In this document: positions 24,539-33,094 of the stretch, one piece after another | Layout of the letters: every line of letters starts with the position of its first letter | How positions within the stretch are numbered: the first letter of the stretch is position 1 | Source: Alphaproteobacteria bacterium | GTDB lineage: Bacteria; Pseudomonadota; Alphaproteobacteria; Rhizobiales; Hyphomicrobiaceae | DNA length: 40,323 nucleotides | Direction of reading: 5' to 3' | Assembly (NCBI GenBank): GCA_018819265.1 | Contig: JAHJQI010000055.1 | Coordinates: 1-40,323 of the forward strand | Made by a program: the position numbers and the translations under genes | The notes under the pieces: model-generated | The model's input: only the letters and a program-made list of their open reading frames with translations | The model's database searches: none | Told to the model about the DNA's origin: nothing

Positions 24539-25042
24539 AGCCTTCCTCCCTCCCAGAACAACACCAGAAACCCAGTTCGTCGAGCATCCTCGAAACGCTC
24601 AATCCTCTCGCCCACAATGAAATAATAGCATGCACATTGCCCAATTGACCTTCTCTGTTGGTCAAGCGTGGCCGTACAGCACCACGTTTCGCAAATATCG
24701 TGCGGCTTGCCGCCGGCCATCGTATGGCGGAGATCGGGTGCCGGGGGAACAACATTCAGTGGATTCCGGCAACCAACGCCCGTCTTTTGCCGCGGCGCCG
24801 CCCAACTGGCGACACGATGTTCGAGGGAAATAGGTGGATGCCGGAGGCGCTCACGAATTCTTGATTCGGCGGGCTGGGAAGCCCGGCATCGTGACCGGTC
24901 GCAAAATGTCAGCACACCGGTGCCTTTGGTACGCCAGCCAGGTGGGACACCCATCAACGGGGGGTTAGCGTTAACGCAGCGTTAAGGGTTTGTTGCAATG
25001 GTGCTGTCAGTTCTCGCGCGTAGTGTCTTGGGAGTATTGCGT
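24539..25042. other. Intergenic interval with a CtrA-like box
   Basis: Between the small gene and the CAP-domain lipoprotein there are 500 bp without a supported long gene. Open frames on both strands lack ribosome binding sites and similarity. The only clear signal is the TTAA-N7-TTAA box at 24971-24985. Confidence 0.4.
24971..24985 (+). promoter_or_regulatory. CtrA-type binding box
   Basis: TTAACGCAGCGTTAA is an exact TTAA-N7-TTAA site, the CtrA master cell-cycle regulator consensus in alphaproteobacteria. It is 58 bp ahead of the CAP-domain lipoprotein start and probably regulates it. No CtrA gene is in the window, so this is inferred from the motif alone. Confidence 0.6.
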
Positions 25043-25720
25043 ATGTTTCGCGTCGCGCTTGCGGCAGCCGCAGTCGGCTGTCTTGCTGCAGCCTGCAGCA
25101 CAGGACCGAGTGATATTTCCGCCGGCTTCAACGGCAGCGGTTCCGATTCCTCATCGATCACCAGCATCGACCCGGCGGCCGGAGTCGGGCTTTCCCGCAA
25201 GCGATCACGCTCTGTCGAGAACTCGGATGACGGGACGCGCGTGGCGGCACTCGATGACAAGATCCCCGTTGGAACATATGAAACGGCCCCGAAGGGCGCG
25301 CTGGCCGACCGCAGCTACGACGCCACGCAACTTGATCCAGAACGAGCGCTCGCGGTCATCAACGAATACCGTACACAAAACGGCCTGCGGCCGTTGAAAC
25401 TCAACGCCAAGCTCACGGCTGCCGCGAAAGCGCACTCACGCGACTTGTCCAAATGGGACCGCATCTCGCACTACGGTTCGGACGGATCGAACCCCTGGGA
25501 CCGCGTCAAGCGCACAGGCTACAAGCCGCGGCTTGCCGCCGAGAACGTCGGCACAGGACAGGTCAACTTTGCCGAAGTCATGCGCGGCTGGAAGGACAGC
25601 GACGGGCACAACAAGAACCTGCTGCTCGCGGATGCCAGCGAGGCCGGTCTAGCCCTCGTCAATGACCCGCGCACCGAGTTCAAGTCGTTCTGGACGCTGG
25701 TGCTCGCAAGCAGCATGTGA
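25043..25720 (+). CDS. CAP-domain (SCP/YkwD-like) lipoprotein
   Basis: The 225-residue product has a signal peptide ending in the lipobox-like stretch CLAAAC with lipidation at C18, a Ser/Gly-rich and charged linker to about residue 100, then a CAP domain. That domain shows VINEYRTQNGLRPLKLNAKL, AAAKAHSRDLSKWDRISHYG, AAENVGTG and WKDSDGHNKNLLL, the last with the conserved histidine. Bacterial CAP proteins are extracytoplasmic, with suspected binding or hydrolytic roles. I chose the ATG at 25043 because GGGAG lies 9 nt ahead and a lipoprotein signal starts there. An in-frame upstream ATG at 24998 would add 15 residues. A CtrA box lies just upstream. Confidence 0.88.
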   Translation: MFRVALAAAAVGCLAAACSTGPSDISAGFNGSGSDSSSITSIDPAAGVGLSRKRSRSVENSDDGTRVAALDDKIPVGTYETAPKGALADRSYDATQLDPERALAVINEYRTQNGLRPLKLNAKLTAAAKAHSRDLSKWDRISHYGSDGSNPWDRVKRTGYKPRLAAENVGTGQVNFAEVMRGWKDSDGHNKNLLLADASEAGLALVNDPRTEFKSFWTLVLASSM

Positions 25721-25891
25721 GTAAACGACGACGCCCGACCCGCGCGGCACTCCCGTCCGGCTACCGCTCACGCGCCACTTTGTTCCAGTCGCTCACGGCC
25801 ACCGATGCGGTCGGCCCGCACCGACCCGCGTCGACGGCGCGAAAACGCCAAATAATCACGATAGGGCAGCCTTTCCGCTTGCCGCCAGCCT

Positions 25892-25943
25892 GTAAATTTT
25901 GCATATTCTCGCCATCAACTGGCAGGGGTCGTAAATTTTGCAT
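25892..25943 (+). promoter_or_regulatory. Two 13-bp direct repeats at the tup operon start
   Basis: GTAAATTTTGCAT occurs at 25892-25904 and again, identically, at 25931-25943, 39 bp apart (close to four helical turns). The second copy overlaps the TTG start of tupB. The 150 bp further upstream contains no gene. Identical spaced repeats at an operon head are typical of an operator for a dimeric or cooperative regulator. Which one is unknown, but a tungstate or molybdate sensor is plausible. Confidence 0.55.
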
Positions 25944-26645
25944 GATTTTGCAGAAGCGTTCGGGATGGCCTTTGCGCTTGTCGCATCTGGCGATGGCGAT
26001 CTCTATGAAATCATCGGGCTGTCGCTTCAAGTCAGCCTGACAGCCCTATTCGCTTCCTGCATCATCGGGTTCGGGTTGGGGACCCTTATTGCGGTGACGC
26101 GGTTTCCCGGCCGTGGAGTGGCCATCATCGCCTTCAACACGATGATGGGTCTGCCGCCGGTGGTGGTTGGACTGCTGGTGTATCTAGCGCTATCGCGCTC
26201 CGGACCGCTTGGGGTGCTAGGGCTACTCTACACGCCGGCCGCGATGATCATCGCTCAAACCATACTCATCACGCCCATCGTCGCAGCACTTTCCAGGCAG
26301 ATCGTCGAGGATCTGTTTAATGAGTACGACGAACTGTTCCGCTCCCTCAGCGTGCCAACGCTCCAGGCGATGGGTGCAGTGCTGTGGGATGCCCGCTTCA
26401 GCCTGATCACGGTGGCGCTCGCCGGGTTCGGCCGGGCGATCGCCGAAGTCGGCGCGGTGATGATCGTCGGCGGCAACATCGACCACCTGACCCGCGTCAT
26501 GACGACGGCGATTGCGCTCGAAACCTCCAAAGGCGATCTCGCGCTGGCGCTGGCGCTCGGCATTGTCCTGTTGGCCATCTCCATGACCGTCAACGCCCTG
26601 GCGCTGTCGCTGCGCTCCACCGCTGCGAGGCAGGCCTATGCGTGA
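25938..26645 (+). CDS. tupB: Tungstate ABC transporter permease
   Basis: Inner-membrane permease of a Tup-type tungstate (perhaps molybdate) importer, 235 residues with about five to six membrane spans. The start MHDFAEAFGMAFALVASGDG, then LYEIIGLSLQVSLTALFASC, follows the family pattern. The stretch MGLPPVVVGLLVYLALSRSG and the ABC-contact loop (EYDELFRSLSVPTLQAMGAV, FGRAIAEVGAVMIVGGNI) are characteristic of TupB. The start is TTG at 25938 because the nearby ATG is out of frame. GGCAGGGG lies 11 nt ahead. Its end overlaps the ATPase gene by 8 nt. Substrate identity follows from the TupA-type binding protein. Confidence 0.9.
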   Translation: MHDFAEAFGMAFALVASGDGDLYEIIGLSLQVSLTALFASCIIGFGLGTLIAVTRFPGRGVAIIAFNTMMGLPPVVVGLLVYLALSRSGPLGVLGLLYTPAAMIIAQTILITPIVAALSRQIVEDLFNEYDELFRSLSVPTLQAMGAVLWDARFSLITVALAGFGRAIAEVGAVMIVGGNIDHLTRVMTTAIALETSKGDLALALALGIVLLAISMTVNALALSLRSTAARQAYA

Positions 26646-27414
26646 TGCTGCACATCCTATGGGCGAGATCGGCTGGATCGCCGCCGAAGACGACGGCCAC
26701 GGTGCTGCGCCGCTGTTGCCGCTGACCGTACGGGGGCTTTGCTACGAAGCTGGCGGCCGCAAGTTGATCAATGGCCTTGACCTCGAGCTTGGGGCGCAGG
26801 GCATCTCGATAGTGATGGGCCCGAACGGCGCTGGAAAATCGCTTCTCCTACGACTGCTGCACGGCCTTATCAGCCCGTCGGCTGGGCAGATCAGCTGGGG
26901 CGCTGCACCCTTGAGTGCGCGCGTCCGACAAAGACAGGCACTGGTGTTCCAAAAACCCGTGCTGCTGCGCCGCTCTGTTGGCGACAACATCGATTTCGTG
27001 TTGCGGCTCAGAGGGCGCGCGAGCGCCGGACGGCGTGACGAACTCCTCAGCCGCGTCGGGCTCCTGGGGCTCGCCAGCCAACCCGCGCGCCTGCTTTCGG
27101 GCGGCGAACAGCAGCGCCTTTCGCTGGCGCGCGCGCTAGCGACCGAACCAGAAGTACTGCTGCTCGACGAACCGACCGCAAGTCTCGATCCGGCGTCCGT
27201 GCACCTGATCGAGGGCATCGTGGTGGATGCCGGACGCAGCGGTGTCCGCATCGTCTTCGTCACCCACGACATCGGACAGGCGCGCCGCCTTGCCGACGAC
27301 GTCGTCTTTCTGCACCGGGGCCGCGTCGCGGAACACTCAGTGAGCCAGGACTTCTTTAGGACGCCCGCCAGCGAAGCCGCGCGCGACTTCCTGGCGGGAC
27401 GCATCGTCCTGTGA
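26638..27414 (+). CDS. tupC: Tungstate ABC transporter ATPase
   Basis: Cytoplasmic ATPase of the importer, 258 residues. Walker A is GPNGAGKS (61-68), Q loop FQKP (103-106), signature LLSGGEQQRL (151-160), Walker B LLLDEPTA (173-180), and H loop VTHD (207-210). The first 28 residues before the ATPase fold (PLTVRGLCYEAGGRKLINGL) are a longer-than-usual lead-in that may include a late start. The gene overlaps tupB by 8 nt and precedes tupA by 29 nt. All three form one operon in the order permease, ATPase, binding protein. Confidence 0.92.
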   Translation: MRDAAHPMGEIGWIAAEDDGHGAAPLLPLTVRGLCYEAGGRKLINGLDLELGAQGISIVMGPNGAGKSLLLRLLHGLISPSAGQISWGAAPLSARVRQRQALVFQKPVLLRRSVGDNIDFVLRLRGRASAGRRDELLSRVGLLGLASQPARLLSGGEQQRLSLARALATEPEVLLLDEPTASLDPASVHLIEGIVVDAGRSGVRIVFVTHDIGQARRLADDVVFLHRGRVAEHSVSQDFFRTPASEAARDFLAGRIVL

Positions 27415-27443
27415 CGAGAAACGACCAACCAGGGAGAACCATC

Positions 27444-28277
27444 ATGAGTTCGAGACTACTTTCCGCCGTTGCCGTCGCACTGTTCGGTGCAGGAGCACTG
27501 TTCAGCGCCTCGGTGCAGGCAGAAGATAAATCGATCATCGTGCAGTCGACCACGTCGACGGCCAACTCGGGCCTCTATGACTATATTCTACCGATCTTCA
27601 AGGAGAAGACCGGGATCACCGTGAACGTCGTCGCCGTCGGCACCGGGCAGGCCATCAAGAACGCGCAGAACTGCGATGGCGACGTGCTGCTCGTCCACTC
27701 CAAGGCCTCGGAAGAAAAATTCGTCGCCGAGGGCTTCGGGGGGCCGCGCACCGACCTCATGTACAACGATTTCGTCATCGTCGGGCCGCCGGCCGATCCT
27801 GCCGGGGTCGCCGGATCGAGCGACGCGGCCGCTGCCTTGAAGAAAATCGCTGAAGCGAACGCGCTGTTTGCTTCGCGCGGGGATGATTCGGGAACGCACA
27901 AGAAAGAGAAGTCGCTGTGGAAGGCGGCCGGCGTCGATACGGCTGCGGGCTCGGGCAAGTGGTACCGCGAAACAGGTTCGGGCATGGGCGCGACGCTGAA
28001 CGCCGGCATCGGCATGGGCGCCTACGTGCTGACCGACCGGGCCACCTGGATCAGCTTCAAGAACAAGGGCGACTATAAAATCGCGGTCGAGGGCGACAAG
28101 TCGATGTACAACCAGTACGGGACAATTCTCGTCAGCAAGGAGAAATGCCCCAGCGTCAAAGCCGACCTCGGCCAGACCTTTATCGACTGGCTGTTGACTG
28201 GCGAGGGACAGAAGGCGATCGCCTCTTACAAGATCGACGGCCAGCAACTGTTTTTCCCGAATGCGCCGACGAGCTGA
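27444..28277 (+). CDS. tupA: Tungstate-binding periplasmic protein
   Basis: Solute-binding component of 277 residues with a signal peptide (MSSRLLSAVAVALFGAGALF, cleavage after VQA at 26). The mature protein begins EDKSIIVQSTTSTANSGLYD, where TTST is the family's oxyanion-contact motif. It continues with VGTGQAIKNAQNCDGDVLLV and LFASRGDDSGTHKKEKSLWK, both typical of TupA. AGGGAGAA lies 8 nt before the ATG. A terminator follows at 28300. The TupA family favours tungstate with very high affinity. Molybdate cannot be excluded. The moeA gene in this window uses the metal. Confidence 0.94.
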   Translation: MSSRLLSAVAVALFGAGALFSASVQAEDKSIIVQSTTSTANSGLYDYILPIFKEKTGITVNVVAVGTGQAIKNAQNCDGDVLLVHSKASEEKFVAEGFGGPRTDLMYNDFVIVGPPADPAGVAGSSDAAAALKKIAEANALFASRGDDSGTHKKEKSLWKAAGVDTAAGSGKWYRETGSGMGATLNAGIGMGAYVLTDRATWISFKNKGDYKIAVEGDKSMYNQYGTILVSKEKCPSVKADLGQTFIDWLLTGEGQKAIASYKIDGQQLFFPNAPTS

Positions 28278-28299
28278 ACAGTATCCACGTCATTTTCAT

Positions 28300-28334
28300 C
28301 CCGGCGCTTCGACCAGCGCCGGGATTTGCTTTTT
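28300..28334 (+). terminator. Intrinsic terminator after tupA
   Basis: A 9-bp stem (CCCGGCGCT 28300-28308 with AGCGCCGGG 28315-28323), 6-nt loop, then ATTTGCTTTTT. It closes the tup operon before recJ. Between it and recJ (28335-28576) I see no further feature. Confidence 0.7.
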
Positions 28335-28576
28335 GGCGCTTCGCCAGTGTGATGGCGGCCCGCGGCATTCATTCAAGTTATCCCCGTGGCGGCTTCGTGG
28401 GGCACCCTCGAATCGGAGTACACGCAAGTGTTCCGAATCCGACGGTTGATTCCAACCATCTCCGCCGGCCCACTCGCCGAGTCTTAGATTGTGTTCTGGA
28501 TTCACGGACACGATCCGACTCGACACCCGGACTCGAGTGTCCGATCCGGAACACGAGGTCAAGAGGGGGATTTCCG

Positions 28577-30430
28577 ATGGGCGCAGCGCGAAAACTGACG
28601 GATTCCGAGACGAACCAGACGGCCGCATTCCTTGGCGTTACGGCGTCGGTGCGCGGGTACGAGTGGCGCGAGCGGCTCAACGGCCACGGCCACGCCATCG
28701 CGACGGCGATTTCCCAGAGGCACGGCCTGCCCGATCTGCTCGGTCGGGTGCTTGCCGGCCGCGGTGTCGGCATCGACGACGTCGAAGTGTTCCTTGATCC
28801 CTCGCTGAAAGCCCTGATGCCGGACCCCAGCGATCTGCGCGACATGGACAAGGCGGCTGCCCGGCTGGCGGACGCCATCGCCAAAAACGAGAGCGTTGCG
28901 ATCTTCGGCGACTACGATGTCGACGGCGCCTGCTCTTCGGCCCTGATGGCGCGTTTTCTGCGCCAGCACGGCCTGGAGCCGCGGATCTATATCCCGGATC
29001 GCCTGTCAGAAGGCTACGGGCCAAACCCGAAGGCGCTCGAAGAACTGGTCAATGGCGGCGCCAGCGTAATCGTCACCGTCGACTGCGGGACGACCAGCTT
29101 CGAGCCGCTGGCGCACGCCAGGAGACTCGGGGCCGAAGTCATCGTTATCGACCACCACCAGTCCGACGACACGCTGCCCGACGTGCACAGCGTCATCAAT
29201 CCGAACCGTCAGGACGACATTTCCGGCCAGGGGCATTTGTGCGCGGCCGGAGTCGTCTTTCTCGTGCTCGTCGCGACCGCGCGGGAGCTTCGCGGGAGAG
29301 GCTTCTATTCCGGCGACAGAAGCGAACCGGCGCTGATCGGGGATCTCGATCTCGTCGCGCTGGCAACCGTCTGCGACGTCGTGCCGCTCGAAGGCCTCAA
29401 CCGCGCCTACGTGACCAAGGGCCTGCAGGTCATGCGGCAGCGCCACAATCCCGGCCTGCGCGCCCTGTTCGATGCAGCCGGCCTCGATCAGGCGCCGACG
29501 CCCTACCACCTCGGCTATATCCTGGGGCCGCGCATCAACGCGGGCGGGCGTATCGGCGATTCCGGGCTCGGAGCGCGCCTGCTGGGCCTCGCCAATCCGC
29601 GGGAAGCGCAAAAGATCGCCGAAACGCTCGACCGGCTCAACCGCGAGCGCAAGGCTATCGAGACGCAGACGCTGGAGCAGGCGATGGCGGAGGCCGACGG
29701 CATGCTGGCCCAACAGCCCGACCTGCCGATCCTCGTGCTCGGTGCGGAAGACTGGCACAAGGGGATCGTCGGTCTCGTCTCGAGCCGGCTGACCGACCGG
29801 TTCCACCGGCCGTCCTGCGTGCTGTCATGGACGCGAGATGCCGCGAGCGGGGCGATGAGCGGCACCGGCTCGCTGCGCTCGGTCAACGGTGTCGACATCG
29901 GACGGGCGGTCCGCGGTGCGGTGGCCAAGGGACTGCTTATCAAGGGTGGCGGGCATGCCATGGCTGCCGGCCTGACGGTCGCCGGGGACAAGCTTGAAGA
30001 CCTCAAGGCCTATCTTGCCGCCGAACTTGCAGATGCGAGCGAGACGGCCCGATCCGCCGCCACGCTCGAAATCGATGGCGCACTTACTCCGTCGGCGGCC
30101 AATGAGGATCTCATCGCACTTCTCGACCGTGCCGGTCCCTACGGCCAGGGCAACCCGCAGCCGCGCTTCGTTTTCCCGGCGCACCGGGTGCGCTTCGCCA
30201 AGGTCGTCGGGGAAACCCACATCCGCGCGGTGGTCGAAGCCGGCGACGGCTCGCGCCTCGATGCGATCGCCTTCCGCGCTGCAGGCCAGCCGCTCGGCGA
30301 TCTGCTGCTGGCCTCGAACGGCGGCATGCCGCTGCACATCTGCGGCACGATCAGGCGGGATACGTGGGGCGGGCGCAACCGTATCGAGTTAACCATCGAG
30401 GATGCCGCAGAACCGCGCAAACAGGCCTGA
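28577..30430 (+). CDS. recJ: Single-stranded-DNA-specific 5-prime exonuclease RecJ
   Basis: RecJ degrades single-stranded DNA 5-prime to 3-prime in recombination and mismatch or base excision repair. The 617-residue product carries the DHH phosphoesterase motifs: IFGDYDVDGACSSA at 109-122, VTVDCGT at 166-172, VIVIDHHQSDDTLPDVHSVI at 188-207 and CDVVPLEGLNRAYV. The DHHA1 motif GGGHAMAAG is near 458, and a C-terminal OB fold follows. Length is near the family's usual 570-600. GAGGGGG sits 7 nt before the ATG at 28577. The frame is open upstream but without homology. Confidence 0.95.
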   Translation: MGAARKLTDSETNQTAAFLGVTASVRGYEWRERLNGHGHAIATAISQRHGLPDLLGRVLAGRGVGIDDVEVFLDPSLKALMPDPSDLRDMDKAAARLADAIAKNESVAIFGDYDVDGACSSALMARFLRQHGLEPRIYIPDRLSEGYGPNPKALEELVNGGASVIVTVDCGTTSFEPLAHARRLGAEVIVIDHHQSDDTLPDVHSVINPNRQDDISGQGHLCAAGVVFLVLVATARELRGRGFYSGDRSEPALIGDLDLVALATVCDVVPLEGLNRAYVTKGLQVMRQRHNPGLRALFDAAGLDQAPTPYHLGYILGPRINAGGRIGDSGLGARLLGLANPREAQKIAETLDRLNRERKAIETQTLEQAMAEADGMLAQQPDLPILVLGAEDWHKGIVGLVSSRLTDRFHRPSCVLSWTRDAASGAMSGTGSLRSVNGVDIGRAVRGAVAKGLLIKGGGHAMAAGLTVAGDKLEDLKAYLAAELADASETARSAATLEIDGALTPSAANEDLIALLDRAGPYGQGNPQPRFVFPAHRVRFAKVVGETHIRAVVEAGDGSRLDAIAFRAAGQPLGDLLLASNGGMPLHICGTIRRDTWGGRNRIELTIEDAAEPRKQA

Positions 30431-30526
30431 AACTGGGCTCGAAACGCCTGCGTCCGGCCGTCACACGAAACAGTCGCGCAAAGGCTTGAAAAGCAAACCG
30501 AACCTCAATATAACGCGGGTTCCTGC

Positions 30527-30601
30527 GGTCCCTTCGTCTATCGGTTAGGACGCCAGATTTTCATTCTGGAAAGAGGGGTTCGATTCCCCTAGGGACTGCC
30601 A
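30527..30601 (+). tRNA. tRNA-Glu (anticodon UUC)
   Basis: A complete 75-nt cloverleaf with encoded CCA. Acceptor stem GGTCCCT/AGGGACT (one G-U), D arm GTCT..GGAC, anticodon stem CCAGA/TCTGG with loop TTTTCAT giving anticodon UUC, T arm AGGGG TTCGATT CCCCT, discriminator G, then CCA at 30599-30601. It lies 96 bp after recJ on the same strand. Confidence 0.97.
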
Positions 30602-31065
30602 GCGCACCGCCCCATCCGGCGCTGCCGCCTAAAAGCACCCCCTCTATCCGCACAATTTTGGATGCCGTCGACCGTGCCGTTGATTCGGGTCAGGGCGCGT
30701 GGTGTGGTTCGCGCGGGCCACGCAAGACCCGAACACTTACATTGTAGGCGCAAATGATGTTGCATATGCCGGAACATTTGCGATGATGGATGCTTGAGGG
30801 TGGGCGTGCGTGCGACTTGGCGGTGTTCAGCCGCCGCCGGCAACAGTTTGATTTCCGTCACGAATCGTATCGGATTAACCGCCCGTGACGCGGCGGTTTC
30901 ATGCGTCGTTCCGTGAAGACGCCATGCCGCATGAATTATTTAATCGATTTGACTGCACACTGGTGTGATGCCGACGGCGCCGCCATACCCGCGCTCAGTT
31001 TGAGTCCTATATACTGAGAAGGAACATTTGAGCTGGGCCCTGCATCGGGCCACTCTACGAGGAAC
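30602..31065. other. Intergenic interval ahead of prkA
   Basis: The 460 bp between tRNA-Glu and prkA contain no supported gene. An antisense frame at 30589-30861 overlaps the tRNA and has no ribosome binding site. The phrase GGAACATTTG appears twice, at 30772-30781 and 31022-31031, the second 35 bp before prkA. Such repeats may be regulator or stress-sigma sites, but the match to GGAAC-N16-CGTT is not complete. Confidence 0.4.
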
Positions 31066-33030
31066 ATGGAGTTCGCTATGACAAAGCCGACAGAAGAACC
31101 GATCTTCGACGAGTTCGCGCAGTCATTCGAAATGCATCGCCCAGTCGAGATGACGCTGAAGGAATACCTCGAGGGCTGCCGAACCGACCCGACTTTCTAC
31201 GCCACGGCCGCCGAGCGCATGATGGCCGCCATCGGCGAACCGGAGTTCGTCGATACTTCTCGCGACCAGCGGCTCGGCCGCATTTTTATGAACCGAACAG
31301 TCAAGATCTATCCTGCTTTCAAGGACTTCTACGGGCTGGAGGAGACGATCGAGCGCATCGTCGGGTTCTTCCGCTCGGCCGCGCAGGGGCTCGAGGAAAG
31401 AAAGCAGATCCTCTACCTGCTCGGTCCGGTCGGCGGCGGCAAGTCGTCGCTTGCCGAACGCCTGAAGGAGTTGATGGAGCGGTGCCCGATCTACGTCTTG
31501 AAGGCGGGCGACGAGATCAGTCCAGTCTATGAGAGCCCGCTCGGCCTGTTCGACCCGGCGCGCATGAGCAAGATACTTGCCGACAAATACAATATCCCGG
31601 CACGGCGGCTGACCAGCATCATGAGCCCTTGGGCGATGAAGCGCCTCGATGAATTCGGCGGCGATCTGTCCAAGTTCACGGTCGTCAAGGTGCACCCTTC
31701 GCGGCTGCGCCAGATCGGCATCTCGAAGACAGAACCCGGCGACGACAACAACCAGGACATCGCTTCCCTGGTCGGCCGCGTCGATATCCGCAAACTGGAG
31801 TTCTTCGGCCAGAACGATGCCGACGCCTACTCCTACTCGGGCGGCCTCAACCGGACGACGCAAGGCGTCATGGAATTCGTCGAGATGTTCAAGGCGCCGA
31901 TCAAGATGCTGCATCCGTTGCTGACGGCGACGCAGGACGGCAGCTACGTGGGCACCGAAAACGTCGGGTCGCTGCCCTACCAGGGCATCATCCTTGCCCA
32001 CTCCAACGAAAGCGAGTGGCAGGCGTTCCGCAACAACAAGAACAACGAAGCCTTCCTCGACCGGATCTACGTGGTGACGGTGCCCTATTCGCTGCGGGCG
32101 AGGGACGAGAAAAAGATCTATGAAAAGCTTCTTGCCTCGAGCGAGCTTGCCAATGCGCCGTGCGCGCCCGGCACCCTCGAAATGCTGGCGCAATTCTCGG
32201 TGCTGTCGCGTCTGCGCGAACATGACAACTCGCTGTTGTACTCCAAGCTTCGCGTCTACGACGGGGAAAGTCTGAAAGAGACCGACCCGCATGCGCGCAG
32301 CGTCCAGGAGTACAAGGACGCTGCCGGCGTCACCGAGGGTATGGACGGCGTCTCGACGCGGTTTGCCTACAAGATCCTGTCGGAAACGTTCAACCACGAT
32401 ACTCACGAGGTTGCCGCCGACCCGGTCCACCTGATGTACGTCCTGGAGCAGGCAATCCGCCGCGAGCAATTGCCCAACGAAACCGAAGAACGCTACATGG
32501 AGTTCATCAAGGAGGAACTCGGCCAGCGCTACGCGGAATTCATCGGCAACGAGATCCAGAAAGCGTACCTGGAGTCGTACAACGAATTCGGCCAGAACCT
32601 GTTCGACCGCTATGTCGCCTACGCCGATGCCTGGATCGAGGACCACGACTTCAAGGATCCCGACACAGGCCAGCTGATGAACCGCGAAATCCTCGATCAG
32701 GAGCTGTCCAAGATCGAGAAACCGGCAGGCATCGCCAATCCCAAGGACTTCCGCTACGAGGTTGTCAAATTCTCGCTGCGGGCGCGGGCCAGGAATGGCG
32801 GCAAGAACCCGAGCTGGACAAGTTACGAGAAGATCCGCGACGTGATCGAGCGGCGCATGTTCAGTCAGGTCGAGGACCTGCTGCCGGTCATTTCGTTCGG
32901 CGCCAAGAAGGACGGGGATACCGAGAAGAAGCACGAGGACTTCGTGCAGCGGATGGTCGATCGGGGCTATACGCCACGGCAAGTCCGCCGGCTCGTCGAG
33001 TGGTACATGCGCGTGAAGAAATCGAGCTAA
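31066..33030 (+). CDS. prkA: PrkA-type serine protein kinase (YeaG)
   Basis: A 654-residue AAA-type kinase of the PrkA/YeaG family, cytoplasmic, linked in enterobacteria and bacilli to nitrogen starvation, sporulation and stress survival. The N-terminal AAA module has Walker A GPVGGGKSSLAERL at 120-133 after the characteristic EERKQILYLL. The family-specific stretch FVEMFKAPIKMLHPLLTATQ and GIILAHSNESEWQAFRNNKN follow, as does the C-terminal kinase-like domain (about 420-654). The ATG at 31066 has GAGG 5 nt ahead. An ATG 4 codons later is also possible. It heads the prkA-yeaH-spoVR operon. Confidence 0.95.
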   Translation: MEFAMTKPTEEPIFDEFAQSFEMHRPVEMTLKEYLEGCRTDPTFYATAAERMMAAIGEPEFVDTSRDQRLGRIFMNRTVKIYPAFKDFYGLEETIERIVGFFRSAAQGLEERKQILYLLGPVGGGKSSLAERLKELMERCPIYVLKAGDEISPVYESPLGLFDPARMSKILADKYNIPARRLTSIMSPWAMKRLDEFGGDLSKFTVVKVHPSRLRQIGISKTEPGDDNNQDIASLVGRVDIRKLEFFGQNDADAYSYSGGLNRTTQGVMEFVEMFKAPIKMLHPLLTATQDGSYVGTENVGSLPYQGIILAHSNESEWQAFRNNKNNEAFLDRIYVVTVPYSLRARDEKKIYEKLLASSELANAPCAPGTLEMLAQFSVLSRLREHDNSLLYSKLRVYDGESLKETDPHARSVQEYKDAAGVTEGMDGVSTRFAYKILSETFNHDTHEVAADPVHLMYVLEQAIRREQLPNETEERYMEFIKEELGQRYAEFIGNEIQKAYLESYNEFGQNLFDRYVAYADAWIEDHDFKDPDTGQLMNREILDQELSKIEKPAGIANPKDFRYEVVKFSLRARARNGGKNPSWTSYEKIRDVIERRMFSQVEDLLPVISFGAKKDGDTEKKHEDFVQRMVDRGYTPRQVRRLVEWYMRVKKSS

Positions 33031-33034
33031 CCAT

Positions 33035-33068
33035 TCCGGGCCGGTGCCTCAAAGCGTGCCGGCCCGGA
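33035..33068 (+). other. Hairpin between prkA and yeaH
   Basis: A perfect 10-bp stem (TCCGGGCCGG 33035-33044 with CCGGCCCGGA 33059-33068) with a 14-nt loop sits in the 64-bp gap. It starts 5 bp after the prkA stop. There is no T-run after it, so it probably stabilises or processes the mRNA rather than ending it, and could set a different expression level for yeaH-spoVR. Confidence 0.6.
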
Positions 33069-33094
33069 TATACCGCCAAGGATGAACCGGCCTC

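Noticed and set aside
30589..30861. A 90-codon minus-strand frame
   Set aside because: It overlaps the end of tRNA-Glu and lacks a start signal.
31021..31065. EcfG-type promoter before prkA
   Set aside because: GGAAC is present, but no CGTT follows at 16-17 nt.
31123..32982. A 619-codon frame antisense to prkA
   Set aside because: prkA is unmistakable on the other strand. The antisense product has no recognisable motif and no ribosome binding site.
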